Shown here: piece after piece, positions 30,373-38,581 of the stretch
Position numbering within the stretch: position 1 is the stretch's first letter
Layout: each line of letters starts with the position of its first letter
Assembly: GCA_019670725.1 (NCBI GenBank)
Contig: AP024629.1
Location: forward strand, 2,108,001-2,172,000
Source of the DNA: Alphaproteobacteria bacterium SO-S41
Lineage (GTDB): Bacteria > Pseudomonadota > Alphaproteobacteria > Micropepsales > Micropepsaceae
Reading direction: 5' to 3'
DNA: 64,000 bases
Made by a program: the position numbers and the translations under genes
The notes under the pieces: model-generated
The model's input: only the letters and a program-made list of their open reading frames with translations
What the model was told of the DNA's origin: nothing
Databases searched by the model: none

Positions 30373-30885
30373 ATGGTCTCGGCCGCCTCTTCACCGCCGT
30401 TCCTCTTCTCGGAGCTGACATTCTCCGACCTGCTGGATGTGCGGACGGCGGCGGCGAAGGCGGATCCATCGCGTGATGCGGACGAGCTGGTTCGCCGCTA
30501 CGCGATCGACGTTCCCGTGATGACGCCCGGCGCCGCCCATGTCGTGGAGCGGCGCGTGACCGAGCCCTTCATCGATCGTTACAACGACGAGGTGCCCGGC
30601 GGTGGCCTCGCCGTGACGGTCTTCTTTCCCTTTACGGGCGACGTCGAACTCTTCCGCGTCCGACCTGACAGCGTTCGGGTGCCGCCGGGTTATGCGAGGG
30701 CGACCTCCGATGCGGTCATCATCAACTTTATCCTGCCCGACCAGGATGAAGAGCGCCTGGCCTCGACGATCGCCCGCAGCGCCGCCGAGCTCGTCGAAAT
30801 TCTCGGCTACCTACGCGCCGACGCCGAACCCGCCAATGCGGCGCTGGCGAGACGTCTCCGCGCGCTTTGCGTCGGCGCGGATTGA
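30373..30885 (+). CDS. Hypothetical protein in the pccB-pccA interval
   Basis: This 170-residue soluble protein begins 20 nt after pccB on the same strand. Visible segments are LFSELTFSDLLDVRTAAAKA, DELVRRYAIDVPVMTPGAAH, GGGLAVTVFFPFTGDVELFR and an Ala/Leu-rich helical end. The central beta-rich part followed by helices suggests an alpha/beta fold. There is no signal peptide, membrane helix or known motif. First of three consecutive plus-strand genes that I could not place; not recognised. Confidence 0.65.
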   Translation: MVSAASSPPFLFSELTFSDLLDVRTAAAKADPSRDADELVRRYAIDVPVMTPGAAHVVERRVTEPFIDRYNDEVPGGGLAVTVFFPFTGDVELFRVRPDSVRVPPGYARATSDAVIINFILPDQDEERLASTIARSAAELVEILGYLRADAEPANAALARRLRALCVGAD

Positions 30886-31047
30886 CGATTTCGGGATCCG
30901 ACCGCTGCACTTGATGCGATCGCCGCTGCTTCAAATGGTCGCTCGCCGGCGGGTGGATCGTCCGGGGCTTAGCCTGTCTCATCTCCGAAATGCGGTGACG
31001 TCGAAGGACGGCCCAACGCCGGGTCGCCGCGCCTGACCGGAGGATGC

Positions 31048-31716
31048 ATGACCAGTGAGGGGATTATCGTCGGCGCGCGATCAGGCCCGCCGATGGAAGG
31101 CATCGTGGCCGCGTTTTCGATCGACAGTGCGGTCTTGAAGCCGCGCCACTGCAAATGGCTTGATCTCAATATCATCTGGAAGATCAAGCAGGCAGGCAGC
31201 ACGAAGCCGGGCGGACCTGCCTGGCGCATCCATCTCTACGGTCTCGCCAGTCATTCCGGCAGCGATGCACACAATCTCGCTTTGTCGCAGCGCCGCGCGG
31301 AAGCGGTACGCGATTATATTCTGGGCGCGGTGCGCGGCGCGAAGATCGAATTTGCCATCTACCCGCGCGGCGAAGCCTTCGCTTCTCCCGCCTACGAGGG
31401 CGCGCTCGATCGTGCCGTGCATATCCAGATGTGGCTGGCACGGCCGGGCGACAAACCGCCGCCGCCACCACCGCCCATCGAGATTCCGCCCATCCCAGAG
31501 AAAGGCGACCCCTGGCTGGAGCCCGGGCCGACGCAATATTTCCGCCTTTGCGTGGAGGCGTTCGTGACCTTCAGCGCGGGGGTTTCGGGCCGCCTGAAGC
31601 TCTGGATCAATCTGGAAGAGCCGTTCCGCAAGAAGCACTGCTACTACCTCTTCGAGGGCTCCTCGATCGGTATCAGCCTGGGTGCGCCGGGCGACCTCAA
31701 CCAGTCCGGCCATTGA
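31048..31716 (+). CDS. OmpA-like domain protein with polyproline linker and unknown C-terminal domain
   Basis: The 222 residues carry, at 20-137, an OmpA/MotB-like fold: VAAFSIDSAVLKPRH, the second strand WRIHLYGLASHSGS, then DAHNLALSQRRAEAVRDYIL and the last strand HIQMWLA. That pattern normally binds peptidoglycan, but there is no signal peptide or lipobox, so export is unclear. Seven prolines (PPPPPPP) then separate a C-terminal domain of about 80 residues (TQYFRLCVEAFVTFSAG, LKLWINLEEPFRKKHCYYLF) that I do not recognise. GGAGG lies 5 nt before ATG 31048. Confidence 0.7.
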   Translation: MTSEGIIVGARSGPPMEGIVAAFSIDSAVLKPRHCKWLDLNIIWKIKQAGSTKPGGPAWRIHLYGLASHSGSDAHNLALSQRRAEAVRDYILGAVRGAKIEFAIYPRGEAFASPAYEGALDRAVHIQMWLARPGDKPPPPPPPIEIPPIPEKGDPWLEPGPTQYFRLCVEAFVTFSAGVSGRLKLWINLEEPFRKKHCYYLFEGSSIGISLGAPGDLNQSGH

Positions 31717-31763
31717 GCGATATCGGCCCGTGGAACTCGTTCTATTCTAAGGGGACGAAGGCC

Positions 31764-32015
31764 ATGCCGTTGACGACGGCCGACTTCGGCGGCGGCGCGA
31801 CCTATCACAAATATCTCAGTGGAAATAACACGTTCACGTTCGGCTCGAACGGCGCGCGTGCCGCCAATCTCGGGACGATCATGGATTTCAAGTCCATCGA
31901 TGACGGCATCTCGACGATCGACGTCCTTACCTCGATCGTGGGCGAGATGAAGCCGCTTTGCGAAGAACTGCCCAGCAACGAGTTCCGCAACTATGCCGGC
32001 AAGCAATGGGGCTAA
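31764..32015 (+). CDS. Small hypothetical protein downstream of the OmpA-like gene
   Basis: The 83 residues start at ATG 31764 behind AAGGGGACGAAG. Content: MPLTTADFGGGATYHKYLSG, NNTFTFGSNGARAANLGTIM, DFKSIDDGISTIDVLTSIV and GEMKPLCEELPSNEFRNYAG. It is Gly/Asn/Thr-rich in the first half and amphipathic in the second. There is no signal peptide. It lies 47 nt after the OmpA-like gene on the same strand, so the two are probably co-transcribed. Not recognised. Confidence 0.6.
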   Translation: MPLTTADFGGGATYHKYLSGNNTFTFGSNGARAANLGTIMDFKSIDDGISTIDVLTSIVGEMKPLCEELPSNEFRNYAGKQWG

Positions 32016-32016
32016 A

Positions 32017-33978
32017 TCACAGCCCCTTCACCGGATCCGGGTGGCCGTCGATGCGCATCTGGAAGAGGAAGTAGGTCGGCGAGCAGTAGCCGAACTTCTT
32101 GACCTTCTCGACGCCCGGCAGGTTCGGCGGCAGCGCCTGGCACATGAAGTCGTCGCGGCAGAACATGTCGCCGCCGCAGGTCTGGCGGTTGCCGCGCACC
32201 ACGGCGTCCTCAAGACAGCTCGCGAAATCGCCGGAGGCGACGCAGAGGTCGAACGCCTTTCCGCCGGCGAGGGCGCAGATCTCGTCGGGCACGGCGCCCT
32301 TGGCGAAGCCGCCGAAGATGCGTTCGTTGCCGGCGCATTTGCGATAGCCGGCGCCGCCGGGGACGCCGAGCTTGGGCGGGCGGCAGGCATGGGTCTTCTC
32401 GTTCACCTTGGCGGCGAAGCTATTCAGCGTCTTGCCGATCTTCATCTTGTCGTTGAACGGGAAGGCGGCGGTGGCGACCTCGCCGAACAAGCAGAGCTGG
32501 CCGGAATAGGCGCCGTCTTCGGTGGGGCGAAGGCATTGGCCCATGACCTCGCCCAGCACGGGATTGGCCGCCACGGTCTCGCAGACCGTGGTATTGTCGC
32601 AGGACCAGCCCGCGAGATCGGCCTGCGCCGCTTCCGGGATGCAGGACATGCCGGGCCGCGCCTTGGCATAGGCGGGGCCGGTGTCGCTCCACACGGCAGG
32701 CGGAGCGTTGGGGAGGGGGCGGAAGATATCGGGCGCGCGGCCATCCAGAAGCGCGTGCATATAGGAGGCGCGGCGGGGCTGTTCGGCGTTGAAGTGCGGT
32801 GACGTTCCGATCTTCACGGCGTTCAGCGGCGAGGTCTCGCCATCGTCATTGCCGATGAAGTGGAAGCCGGCCGTGCCGTTCGACTGGTGACAGCCCATGC
32901 AGGACATGTGGTCGAGCCGTTCGATCATGCCGCGGGTCGAGTGAACCACGCGGAAGTCGGCCGCCGGGACGCCGTCGAAATCCTCCGGCGTCAGCACGGC
33001 GGCGAAGAGGCGGTTGGCGGCGCGGAGCGGGCCGAAGGTCGAATAGGAGAGCGCCTTCACCGCGAGGAACTTGTCGGGGACGACGACAGTGCCTTCATCG
33101 GTCTTGGCGGCGTTCTCGCGGAGGAAGGCGACGAGCTCGCCGCGGAGTTCAGGGTCGGCCTTTAACTTCGGAACGTCGGGGGTGTTCTCGAGCGGCTTTT
33201 CCGAGAGGCTGAGTTTTCCGTCGACCTCAGCGGCGGCGAAGATGCGCAGGAGATAGACGGCCTGGCCGCCGAACTCGGTTTCTTGGCCGGAGGGGAAGCG
33301 GACGATCTGGAAGTTCACTTCGATCTGCTTCAGCCGGAAGCGCTTGGGGTCCAGTGCGTTGGCGGTGAGCCAGCCGGCGATGTCGCCGGGCGTCGCGAGG
33401 GCGGTCGTAGGCACCCAGGCTTCGGCGGCGGCCTTGCAGTCGCCGAGCTGCGCCAGGACGATGCTGAGCGAGAGCGGCATGCGCGAGGAGTAGAGCCGGC
33501 CCTTCTTGCCTTGGAAGCGATAGCCGAGGCGATAGATGAGGCGCGTCTCGCCGCACTCGCCCTCCGCCGGCACGAAGTCGCGGCGGTCGATGCGGTTGAT
33601 GACGCCGACGAGGCGGAAGCGGGCGAGCGGCGATTGCAGCCAGCGGGCGTCCATGACGCGGCCGACATTGCCGTCGGTGACCTCGTAGAGCTTGCGGCCG
33701 TTGGCGGCCATCTCCTTGCGCAGTTCGGCGACGTCCGAGAGCAGCAGCGACGACATCGCGGCGTAGGAGGGGCTGGCGGCGTAGAGCGCTTCAGTCGTCG
33801 CGGCGTCGGGCGCGTCGAAGAAAGCGGGGAGGGCGAACCCGGCGCCCTCAAGCGCGCTGAGCGTGGTCAGATCGTCGACGACGAGGACCGGCTCGCCGGC
33901 GGGCAGGGGCGCGGCCAGCGCGCCGCCTGCGAGCGTCAGAGCAGTGAAGAGGGCGAGCAGGAATCGCGGGCGCGTCAT
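32017..33978 (-). CDS. Secreted cysteine-rich protein with one c-type heme motif
   Basis: This 653-residue protein has a signal peptide (MTRPRFLLALFTALTLAGGA) and an N-terminal domain of about 350 residues with no known motif (LVGVINRIDRRDFVPAEGE, GQAVYLLRIFAAAEVDGKL). A single CMGCH heme-attachment site (Cys360, Cys363, His364) sits in DHMSCMGCHQSNGTAGFHF. The C-terminal about 230 residues carry 14 cysteines (for example QTCGGDMFCRDDFMCQALPP), an even number consistent with disulfides. It is probably periplasmic or surface-exposed and possibly electron-transferring. ATG 33978 is preferred over TTG 33984 because the signal peptide follows it. The family is not recognised beyond the heme motif. 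Confidence 0.8.
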   Translation of the reverse strand: MTRPRFLLALFTALTLAGGALAAPLPAGEPVLVVDDLTTLSALEGAGFALPAFFDAPDAATTEALYAASPSYAAMSSLLLSDVAELRKEMAANGRKLYEVTDGNVGRVMDARWLQSPLARFRLVGVINRIDRRDFVPAEGECGETRLIYRLGYRFQGKKGRLYSSRMPLSLSIVLAQLGDCKAAAEAWVPTTALATPGDIAGWLTANALDPKRFRLKQIEVNFQIVRFPSGQETEFGGQAVYLLRIFAAAEVDGKLSLSEKPLENTPDVPKLKADPELRGELVAFLRENAAKTDEGTVVVPDKFLAVKALSYSTFGPLRAANRLFAAVLTPEDFDGVPAADFRVVHSTRGMIERLDHMSCMGCHQSNGTAGFHFIGNDDGETSPLNAVKIGTSPHFNAEQPRRASYMHALLDGRAPDIFRPLPNAPPAVWSDTGPAYAKARPGMSCIPEAAQADLAGWSCDNTTVCETVAANPVLGEVMGQCLRPTEDGAYSGQLCLFGEVATAAFPFNDKMKIGKTLNSFAAKVNEKTHACRPPKLGVPGGAGYRKCAGNERIFGGFAKGAVPDEICALAGGKAFDLCVASGDFASCLEDAVVRGNRQTCGGDMFCRDDFMCQALPPNLPGVEKVKKFGYCSPTYFLFQMRIDGHPDPVKGL

Positions 33979-34027
33979 GGGCAACGCTTAGCACGCGGCC
34001 ATTGGCGCGTCGGTGCGTCCTATCCCC

Positions 34028-34768
34028 TCACTTCAGCTTCTTGATCAGTGCCTGCGCCGCCGCGGGATTGCGGACCTTCGCGCCCGAGATGAAGAAGGCG
34101 AAGACGTCGCCGCGCTTGGCCCAGTCCTTCGCCTGCTTGGCGAGGGCGGTCAGCTCGGCGGGGGTGACGCCTTGCGGGTTGTCCTCCTGGCTCGCCATGA
34201 AGCGGGCATAGGTGAAGTCGGCGGTCGGCTGGTCGATCTCGGGAAAGTCCTCGTCCTTCGCCCAGACGATCGCGACGTTGTACTTCCTGGCAAGGTCGTA
34301 GAACGCCTGGGTCTGGAAGCTGGGGCTGCGGACCTCGACGGCGTGGCGCAGCTTCAACCCGTCCTGGGTCTTGGGCAGGAGCTTCAGGAAACCTTCGAAG
34401 TCCGCCGGGTCGAACTTCTTGGTCGCCATGAACTGCCAATTGATCGGGCCGAGCTTGGGGCCGAGTTCGCTGAGACCCTGGCTCATGAACTTGCCGATGG
34501 ACTCGCCGGCGTCGGCGAGGACTTTGCGGTTGGTGCAAAAGCGCGAGGCCTTCACGGCGAAGACGAAATCGTCCGGTGTCTCGTCATGCCATTTGCGCCA
34601 GCTATCCGGCTTGAAGGTCGAATAATAGGTGCCGTTGATCTCGATGGTCGTGAGCGCCCGGGAGGCGAATTCCAGCTCGCGCTTCTGGGTGAGGTCGTCC
34701 GGATAGAAGACGCCGCGCCACGGCTCGAACGTCCAGCCGCCGATGCCAACCCTGATCTTGTGCGCCAT
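34028..34768 (-). CDS. DUF72 family protein
   Basis: This 246-residue TIM-barrel-like protein of the DUF72 (YecE) family is widespread and of unknown function. Characteristic parts are RVGIGGWTFEPWRGVFYPD, EFASRALTTIEINGTYYSTF, WHDETPDDFVFAVKASRF, the strand HAVEVRSPSF, and TADFTYARFMASQEDNP. The conserved Glu and Trp/Tyr cluster suggests a sugar or nucleotide pocket. It lies 49 bp upstream (in its own direction) of the secreted heme-motif gene on the same strand. Confidence 0.9.
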   Translation of the reverse strand: MAHKIRVGIGGWTFEPWRGVFYPDDLTQKRELEFASRALTTIEINGTYYSTFKPDSWRKWHDETPDDFVFAVKASRFCTNRKVLADAGESIGKFMSQGLSELGPKLGPINWQFMATKKFDPADFEGFLKLLPKTQDGLKLRHAVEVRSPSFQTQAFYDLARKYNVAIVWAKDEDFPEIDQPTADFTYARFMASQEDNPQGVTPAELTALAKQAKDWAKRGDVFAFFISGAKVRNPAAAQALIKKLK

Positions 34769-35175
34769 GATGCCCCTCTTGCCTGGCTGTCAGTATAGTC
34801 CGGGATTGCGCCAGTGAGACCGGCCGGTTTCGGCCGTCCTCAGCCACGTCGGCGCCCAAACCCATTCAATTCGCTTCCGAGGCGGAAAAATCGCGGTTTT
34901 CCGGGCCGCGGGTAGAGGAATTGAACCGCGCATTTCGAGTTGAACCTCGATTTTTTGGGTAATCGGCATGTCCTGTTCCCTCCCGTTCGGGCTTAGGTAG
35001 GCCTTTGCCAACCATCCAAGGCCCATTATAGGAATTATTTCCAGAAATGCCAGATGATCCTGCGCGCGGGCGTCCTAATGACGTTGACGGAAACTCCGCG
35101 ATTTGCGCGTGACACAGCCCCCGGTTCTGCTATGCGGACGCGTCACTTTATTGCGTCCAACGGCTGCCGGGGCAC
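34769..35175. other. Intergenic region before pccA
   Basis: This 407 bp region lies between divergent genes (DUF72 protein and pccA). A minus-strand frame 34790-34969 could encode a 59-residue peptide (MPITQKIEVQLEMRG start, GGGAGGG 9 nt upstream), but its composition and lack of homology make it doubtful. On the plus strand TTGACG (35084-35089) lacks a partner -10, and GTGACA (35109-35114) with TATGCG (35131-35136), 16 bp apart, is only a weak promoter candidate for pccA. Short inverted repeats occur near 34821-34840. Nothing else is evident. Confidence 0.45.
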
Positions 35176-37200
35176 ATGTTCAAAAAAATCCTGATCGCCA
35201 ACCGCGGTGAAATCGCCTGCCGCGTCATCAAGACCGCCCGCAAGATGGGCATCAAAACGGTCGCGGTCTATTCGGACGCGGACAAGGACGCCCTGCATGT
35301 CGAGATGGCCGACGAGGCCGTCCATATCGGCCCGCCGCCCGCGGCGCAGTCGTACCTCGTCATCGAGAAGATCATCGGCGCTTGTAAACAGACCGGCGCG
35401 GAAGCCGTGCATCCGGGTTACGGCTTCCTGTCCGAGCGCACCGCGTTTGCCGATGCACTGGCCGAGAACGGCATCGCGTTCCTAGGGCCGAACCCCAAGG
35501 CGATCGCCGCGATGGGCGACAAGATCGAATCGAAGAAGCTGGCCGCCGCCGCGAAGGTGTCGACCGTGCCCGGCTTCATCGGCGAGATCGACGGCATCGA
35601 GCATGCCGCGAAGATCGCCGAGGAGATCGGCTATCCCGTCATGGTCAAGGCGTCCGCCGGCGGCGGCGGCAAGGGCTTGCGCGTCTGCAACTCGGCCGAG
35701 GAACTCGCGCAGGCGATCCAGTCGTCGCAGAACGAGGCGCGCGCCAGCTTCGGCGACGATCGCATCTTCATCGAGAAGTTCGTCACCGAGCCGCGCCACA
35801 TCGAAATCCAGGTGCTGGGCGACAAGCACGGCAACTGCATCTACCTGAACGAGCGCGAGTGCTCGATCCAGCGCCGCCACCAGAAGGTCATTGAGGAGGC
35901 GCCGTCGCCGTTCCTGGACGAAGCGACGCGCAAGGCGATGGGCGAGCAGGCCGTGGCCCTCGCCAAGGCCGTCGGTTACGACAGCGCCGGCACGGTCGAA
36001 TTCATCGTCGACGGTGGCCGCAATTTCTACTTCCTCGAGATGAACACCCGCCTGCAGGTGGAACATCCCGTTACCGAACTGATCACCGGCGTCGACCTGG
36101 TCGAGCAGATGATCCGCGTTGGTTACGGCGAGCATCTCGCGATCAAGCAGTCGGACGTGAAGATCGACGGCTGGGCAATGGAAAGCCGCATCTACGCCGA
36201 AGACCCGTATCGCAACTTCCTGCCGTCGATCGGCCGGCTCGTGAAATACCGCCCGCCGGCGGAAGGTCCGGTGGGCAAGGGGCTCATCCGCAACGACACG
36301 GGCGTGTACGAAGGCGGCGAGATCTCGATGTTCTACGATCCGATGATCGCGAAACTCTGCACCCACGCGCCGACGCGCGACGAGGCGATCGCGCTGATGG
36401 CCGATGCGCTGGACGCGTTCTACATCGAGGGCATCCAGCAGAACGTGCCGTTCCTTCAGGCCGTGATGGGGCATGCGCGCTTCAAGTCGGGCAACATCAC
36501 CACCGGCTTCATCGCCGAGGAATTCCCCGACGGCTTCCACGGCGTCGATCTGCCCAAGGACGCGTCGGAAAAGCTGGCGGCGGTCGCGGTGTTCGCCCAT
36601 GCGCGCGACAATGCCCGCGCCCGCGAGGTCTCGGGCCGCATTCATCCGAACAGCGCCTATCCGCCCGAATGGGTCGTCAATCTCGGCGGCGTCGATCACG
36701 CGCTGTCGGTGTGGCTGACCGCCGATCCGCTGGGCCCGGCGACCTTCCGCTTCCACGACAGCGGCAAGGACGGCTTCAAGGACACGATCGTCGTCGAGAG
36801 CGAGTGGGTGCCGGGGCAGAACGTCTTCAACGGCTATATCGACGGCGAGGCCTTCGTCGCGCAGATCCAGAAGACGCTGGACGGCTATCGCCTGTGGCAT
36901 CGCGGCGCGTCGATCCCGGCCAAGGTGATGACGCCGTTCGCGGCGACGCTCTCGCACCACATGATCGAGCGCGTGCCGCCGGATACCTCGAAATTCCTGC
37001 TGTGCCCGATGCCCGGCCTCGTCGTTTCGATCAATGTCGAGGAAGGCCAGGAAGTGCAGGCCGGCGAGGCGCTGGCCGTCGTCGAGGCGATGAAGATGGA
37101 AAACGTGCTGCGCGCCGAGAAGAACGGCACGGTCTCAAAGATCAACGCCAAGAAGGGCGACAGCCTGGCGGTTGATGCGGTGATCCTGGAGTTTGCGTAG
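35176..37200 (+). CDS. pccA: Propionyl-CoA carboxylase alpha subunit (biotin carboxylase plus biotin carrier)
   Basis: The 674 residues comprise biotin carboxylase (FKKILIANRGEIACRVIKTA, ATP-grasp KASAGGGGKGLRV, EKFVTEPRHIEIQVLGDKHG, RRHQKVIEEAPSP, MNTRLQVEHPVTE), then the BT linker domain, then a C-terminal biotinyl domain with biotinylated Lys640 in EAMKMENVL. It carboxylates biotin with ATP and bicarbonate and hands CO2 to PccB. The architecture and the BT domain fit propionyl- rather than acetyl-CoA carboxylase. It is separated from pccB by six genes and ends directly before a 113 bp palindromic repeat. Confidence 0.92.
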   Translation: MFKKILIANRGEIACRVIKTARKMGIKTVAVYSDADKDALHVEMADEAVHIGPPPAAQSYLVIEKIIGACKQTGAEAVHPGYGFLSERTAFADALAENGIAFLGPNPKAIAAMGDKIESKKLAAAAKVSTVPGFIGEIDGIEHAAKIAEEIGYPVMVKASAGGGGKGLRVCNSAEELAQAIQSSQNEARASFGDDRIFIEKFVTEPRHIEIQVLGDKHGNCIYLNERECSIQRRHQKVIEEAPSPFLDEATRKAMGEQAVALAKAVGYDSAGTVEFIVDGGRNFYFLEMNTRLQVEHPVTELITGVDLVEQMIRVGYGEHLAIKQSDVKIDGWAMESRIYAEDPYRNFLPSIGRLVKYRPPAEGPVGKGLIRNDTGVYEGGEISMFYDPMIAKLCTHAPTRDEAIALMADALDAFYIEGIQQNVPFLQAVMGHARFKSGNITTGFIAEEFPDGFHGVDLPKDASEKLAAVAVFAHARDNARAREVSGRIHPNSAYPPEWVVNLGGVDHALSVWLTADPLGPATFRFHDSGKDGFKDTIVVESEWVPGQNVFNGYIDGEAFVAQIQKTLDGYRLWHRGASIPAKVMTPFAATLSHHMIERVPPDTSKFLLCPMPGLVVSINVEEGQEVQAGEALAVVEAMKMENVLRAEKNGTVSKINAKKGDSLAVDAVILEFA

Positions 37201-37221
37201 AGCCTACCCGAGTAATCAATT

Positions 37222-37334
37222 GTCATCCCGGGCGAGGCCGCCGGAGGCGTCCGAGACCCGGGACCCAGGAGCGGCAAGCATCGGCGTCCAGTCACCTGGG
37301 TCCCGGCTCTCCGCTACGCTGCGGCCGGGATGAC
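37222..37334. repeat. 113 bp palindromic intergenic repeat, copy 1
   Basis: It begins GTCATCCCGG and ends with its exact complement CCGGGATGAC. Inside, CCGGGACCCAGG (37258-37269) pairs with CCTGGGTCCCGG (37295-37306). It lies between the convergent genes pccA and the DUF6265 gene. A second copy of identical length is at 55743-55855. Repeats of this type are common between genes in alphaproteobacteria. The fold would be able to end transcription from both sides. Confidence 0.85.
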
Positions 37335-37360
37335 ATTCAGTGGTTTCGCGAGGATGGACC

Positions 37361-37846
37361 CTACTTCGCGATCCGCGTGTAGTGCCACTCCATCGCGGCT
37401 TCCTTGCCGTCCATGGTACCTTCGATGCGGGCGTTCAGCGTGTCTTCGCCGTTGAAGGTGTAGATGACGCGCTGGGGGAAATCGTGGTCGGGGTTTTCGA
37501 ACATGGCGTAACCGTTATCGGCTTCCTTGAGCGTGAAGACGGTGGTGGGCTGACCGTCCAGACGCGCCACGAAAACGAAAGTGTTGTCGCGCACCTCGAT
37601 GGTCATGAGTTCGACGGTCGTCTTGGCGCCATCGCTGTACGTGATGGTGGTGCCGGCCATCAGGCCGCCGACCGGGCCGATCCAGTGTTCCTCGGTCGTC
37701 TTGCCGTCCTTCACCTCGCGCCAGTTGCCGGTGAGAAAGCTCATCTGCACGATCTTGGGCGGCCCGCCGTGTTCGTCCTCGGCGTTTGCACCGCCAGCGA
37801 ACGCCGCCAGAGCGGCGGCGAACGCGATCGATTTCATGCTCCCCAT
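37361..37846 (-). CDS. Secreted DUF6265-type protein
   Basis: This 161-residue protein has a signal peptide (KSIAFAAALAAFAGGANA). The mature domain has the lipocalin-like pattern FLTGNWREVKDGKTTEEHWI, GPVGGLMAGTTITYSDGAK, MTIEVRDNTFVFVARLDGQP and PDHDFPQRVIYTF, typical of DUF6265. Function is unknown; the fold suggests a small-ligand binder. ATG 37846 has GGGGGA upstream; an in-frame ATG at 37837 is also possible. Minus strand, 22 nt downstream of the VOC gene and probably in the same operon. Confidence 0.8.
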   Translation of the reverse strand: MGSMKSIAFAAALAAFAGGANAEDEHGGPPKIVQMSFLTGNWREVKDGKTTEEHWIGPVGGLMAGTTITYSDGAKTTVELMTIEVRDNTFVFVARLDGQPTTVFTLKEADNGYAMFENPDHDFPQRVIYTFNGEDTLNARIEGTMDGKEAAMEWHYTRIAK

Positions 37847-37868
37847 AGCTGTCCCCCGAGCGGCGCGA

Positions 37869-38531
37869 TCAGCGCCGGAAATTGTTCTGCGAGCGGCCCT
37901 TGAGCGCCGCGGTGCGGCCCTTGGCGGCCGCAGTATCGCGGGCGACCTTAGTGGCGGTCTTCAGGCCGACAACAGATTTCTTCGCGGCCTTCAGTGCGGC
38001 CTTGCGGGGCTTTGCCTTGGGCGAGGCTTTCGGTGCCTTTTTCGCTTTCACGGCCGGCTTGGCGGCGGGTTTGGCTTTCGCGGCGGGTGCGGTCTTGGCC
38101 GCTGGTTTCGCCTTGGCTTTGGGCTTCGCGGTCTTGGTGGGTTTGGCTGTCACTTGGGCCTCCATCGGGATGGGGAACATAACGACGAACTGCGCGCCGG
38201 TCGGGTCCTCCGCCGTGAACATGCGGCCTGCGCCGGGGATTTCGGTGATGTGGGTGAGGGCCTTGCCGCCGAGTTCGGTGACGCGCGCATAGTCGCGGTC
38301 GATATCGTCGCTCTCAATATAGAGCAGCCAGCGGGGCGGATCGTTTTCAGCGCCGGGGCCGCCGGTCGGCCAGAGGCCGCCAATGCCTTCGCCGCCCTTC
38401 TGCCAGATCGTGTAGTTGCCGTCCGGCATGGGCGCGTCGACCGCGGTCCAGTCGAACAGGGCTTCGTAGAAGGTCACCGCCCGTTGCTTGTTGGGGGTGT
38501 GCAGCTCGTGCCAGACCCATTTGCCAGCCAT
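37869..38531 (-). CDS. VOC (glyoxalase-like) protein with histone-H1-like basic tail
   Basis: Of the 220 residues, 1-120 form a VOC/glyoxalase-bleomycin resistance-like domain (WVWHELHTPNKQRAVTFYEA, LFDWTAVDAPMPDG, IWQKGGEGIGGLWPT, RWLLYIESDDIDRDYARVTE, FTAEDPTGAQFVVMFP). Residues 124-220 are a low-complexity Lys/Ala/Pro tail with PKAKAKPAAK-type repeats, like bacterial histone-H1-like proteins. AAAGGAGG lies 5 nt before ATG 38531, which rules out the longer frame. The pairing of a metabolite-binding domain with a DNA- or polyanion-binding tail is unusual. It lies between lipB and the DUF6265 gene, same strand. Confidence 0.85.
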   Translation of the reverse strand: MAGKWVWHELHTPNKQRAVTFYEALFDWTAVDAPMPDGNYTIWQKGGEGIGGLWPTGGPGAENDPPRWLLYIESDDIDRDYARVTELGGKALTHITEIPGAGRMFTAEDPTGAQFVVMFPIPMEAQVTAKPTKTAKPKAKAKPAAKTAPAAKAKPAAKPAVKAKKAPKASPKAKPRKAALKAAKKSVVGLKTATKVARDTAAAKGRTAALKGRSQNNFRR

Positions 38532-38581
38532 GAGATCCTCCTTTGATATCCCATCGTAACGCGCGATGAGGGCCGCAGGTT

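Noticed and set aside
34790-34969. Possible 59-residue protein upstream of pccA
   Set aside because: Only a plausible ribosome site supports it; composition and lack of any motif do not, so it is mentioned under the intergenic region instead of as a gene.
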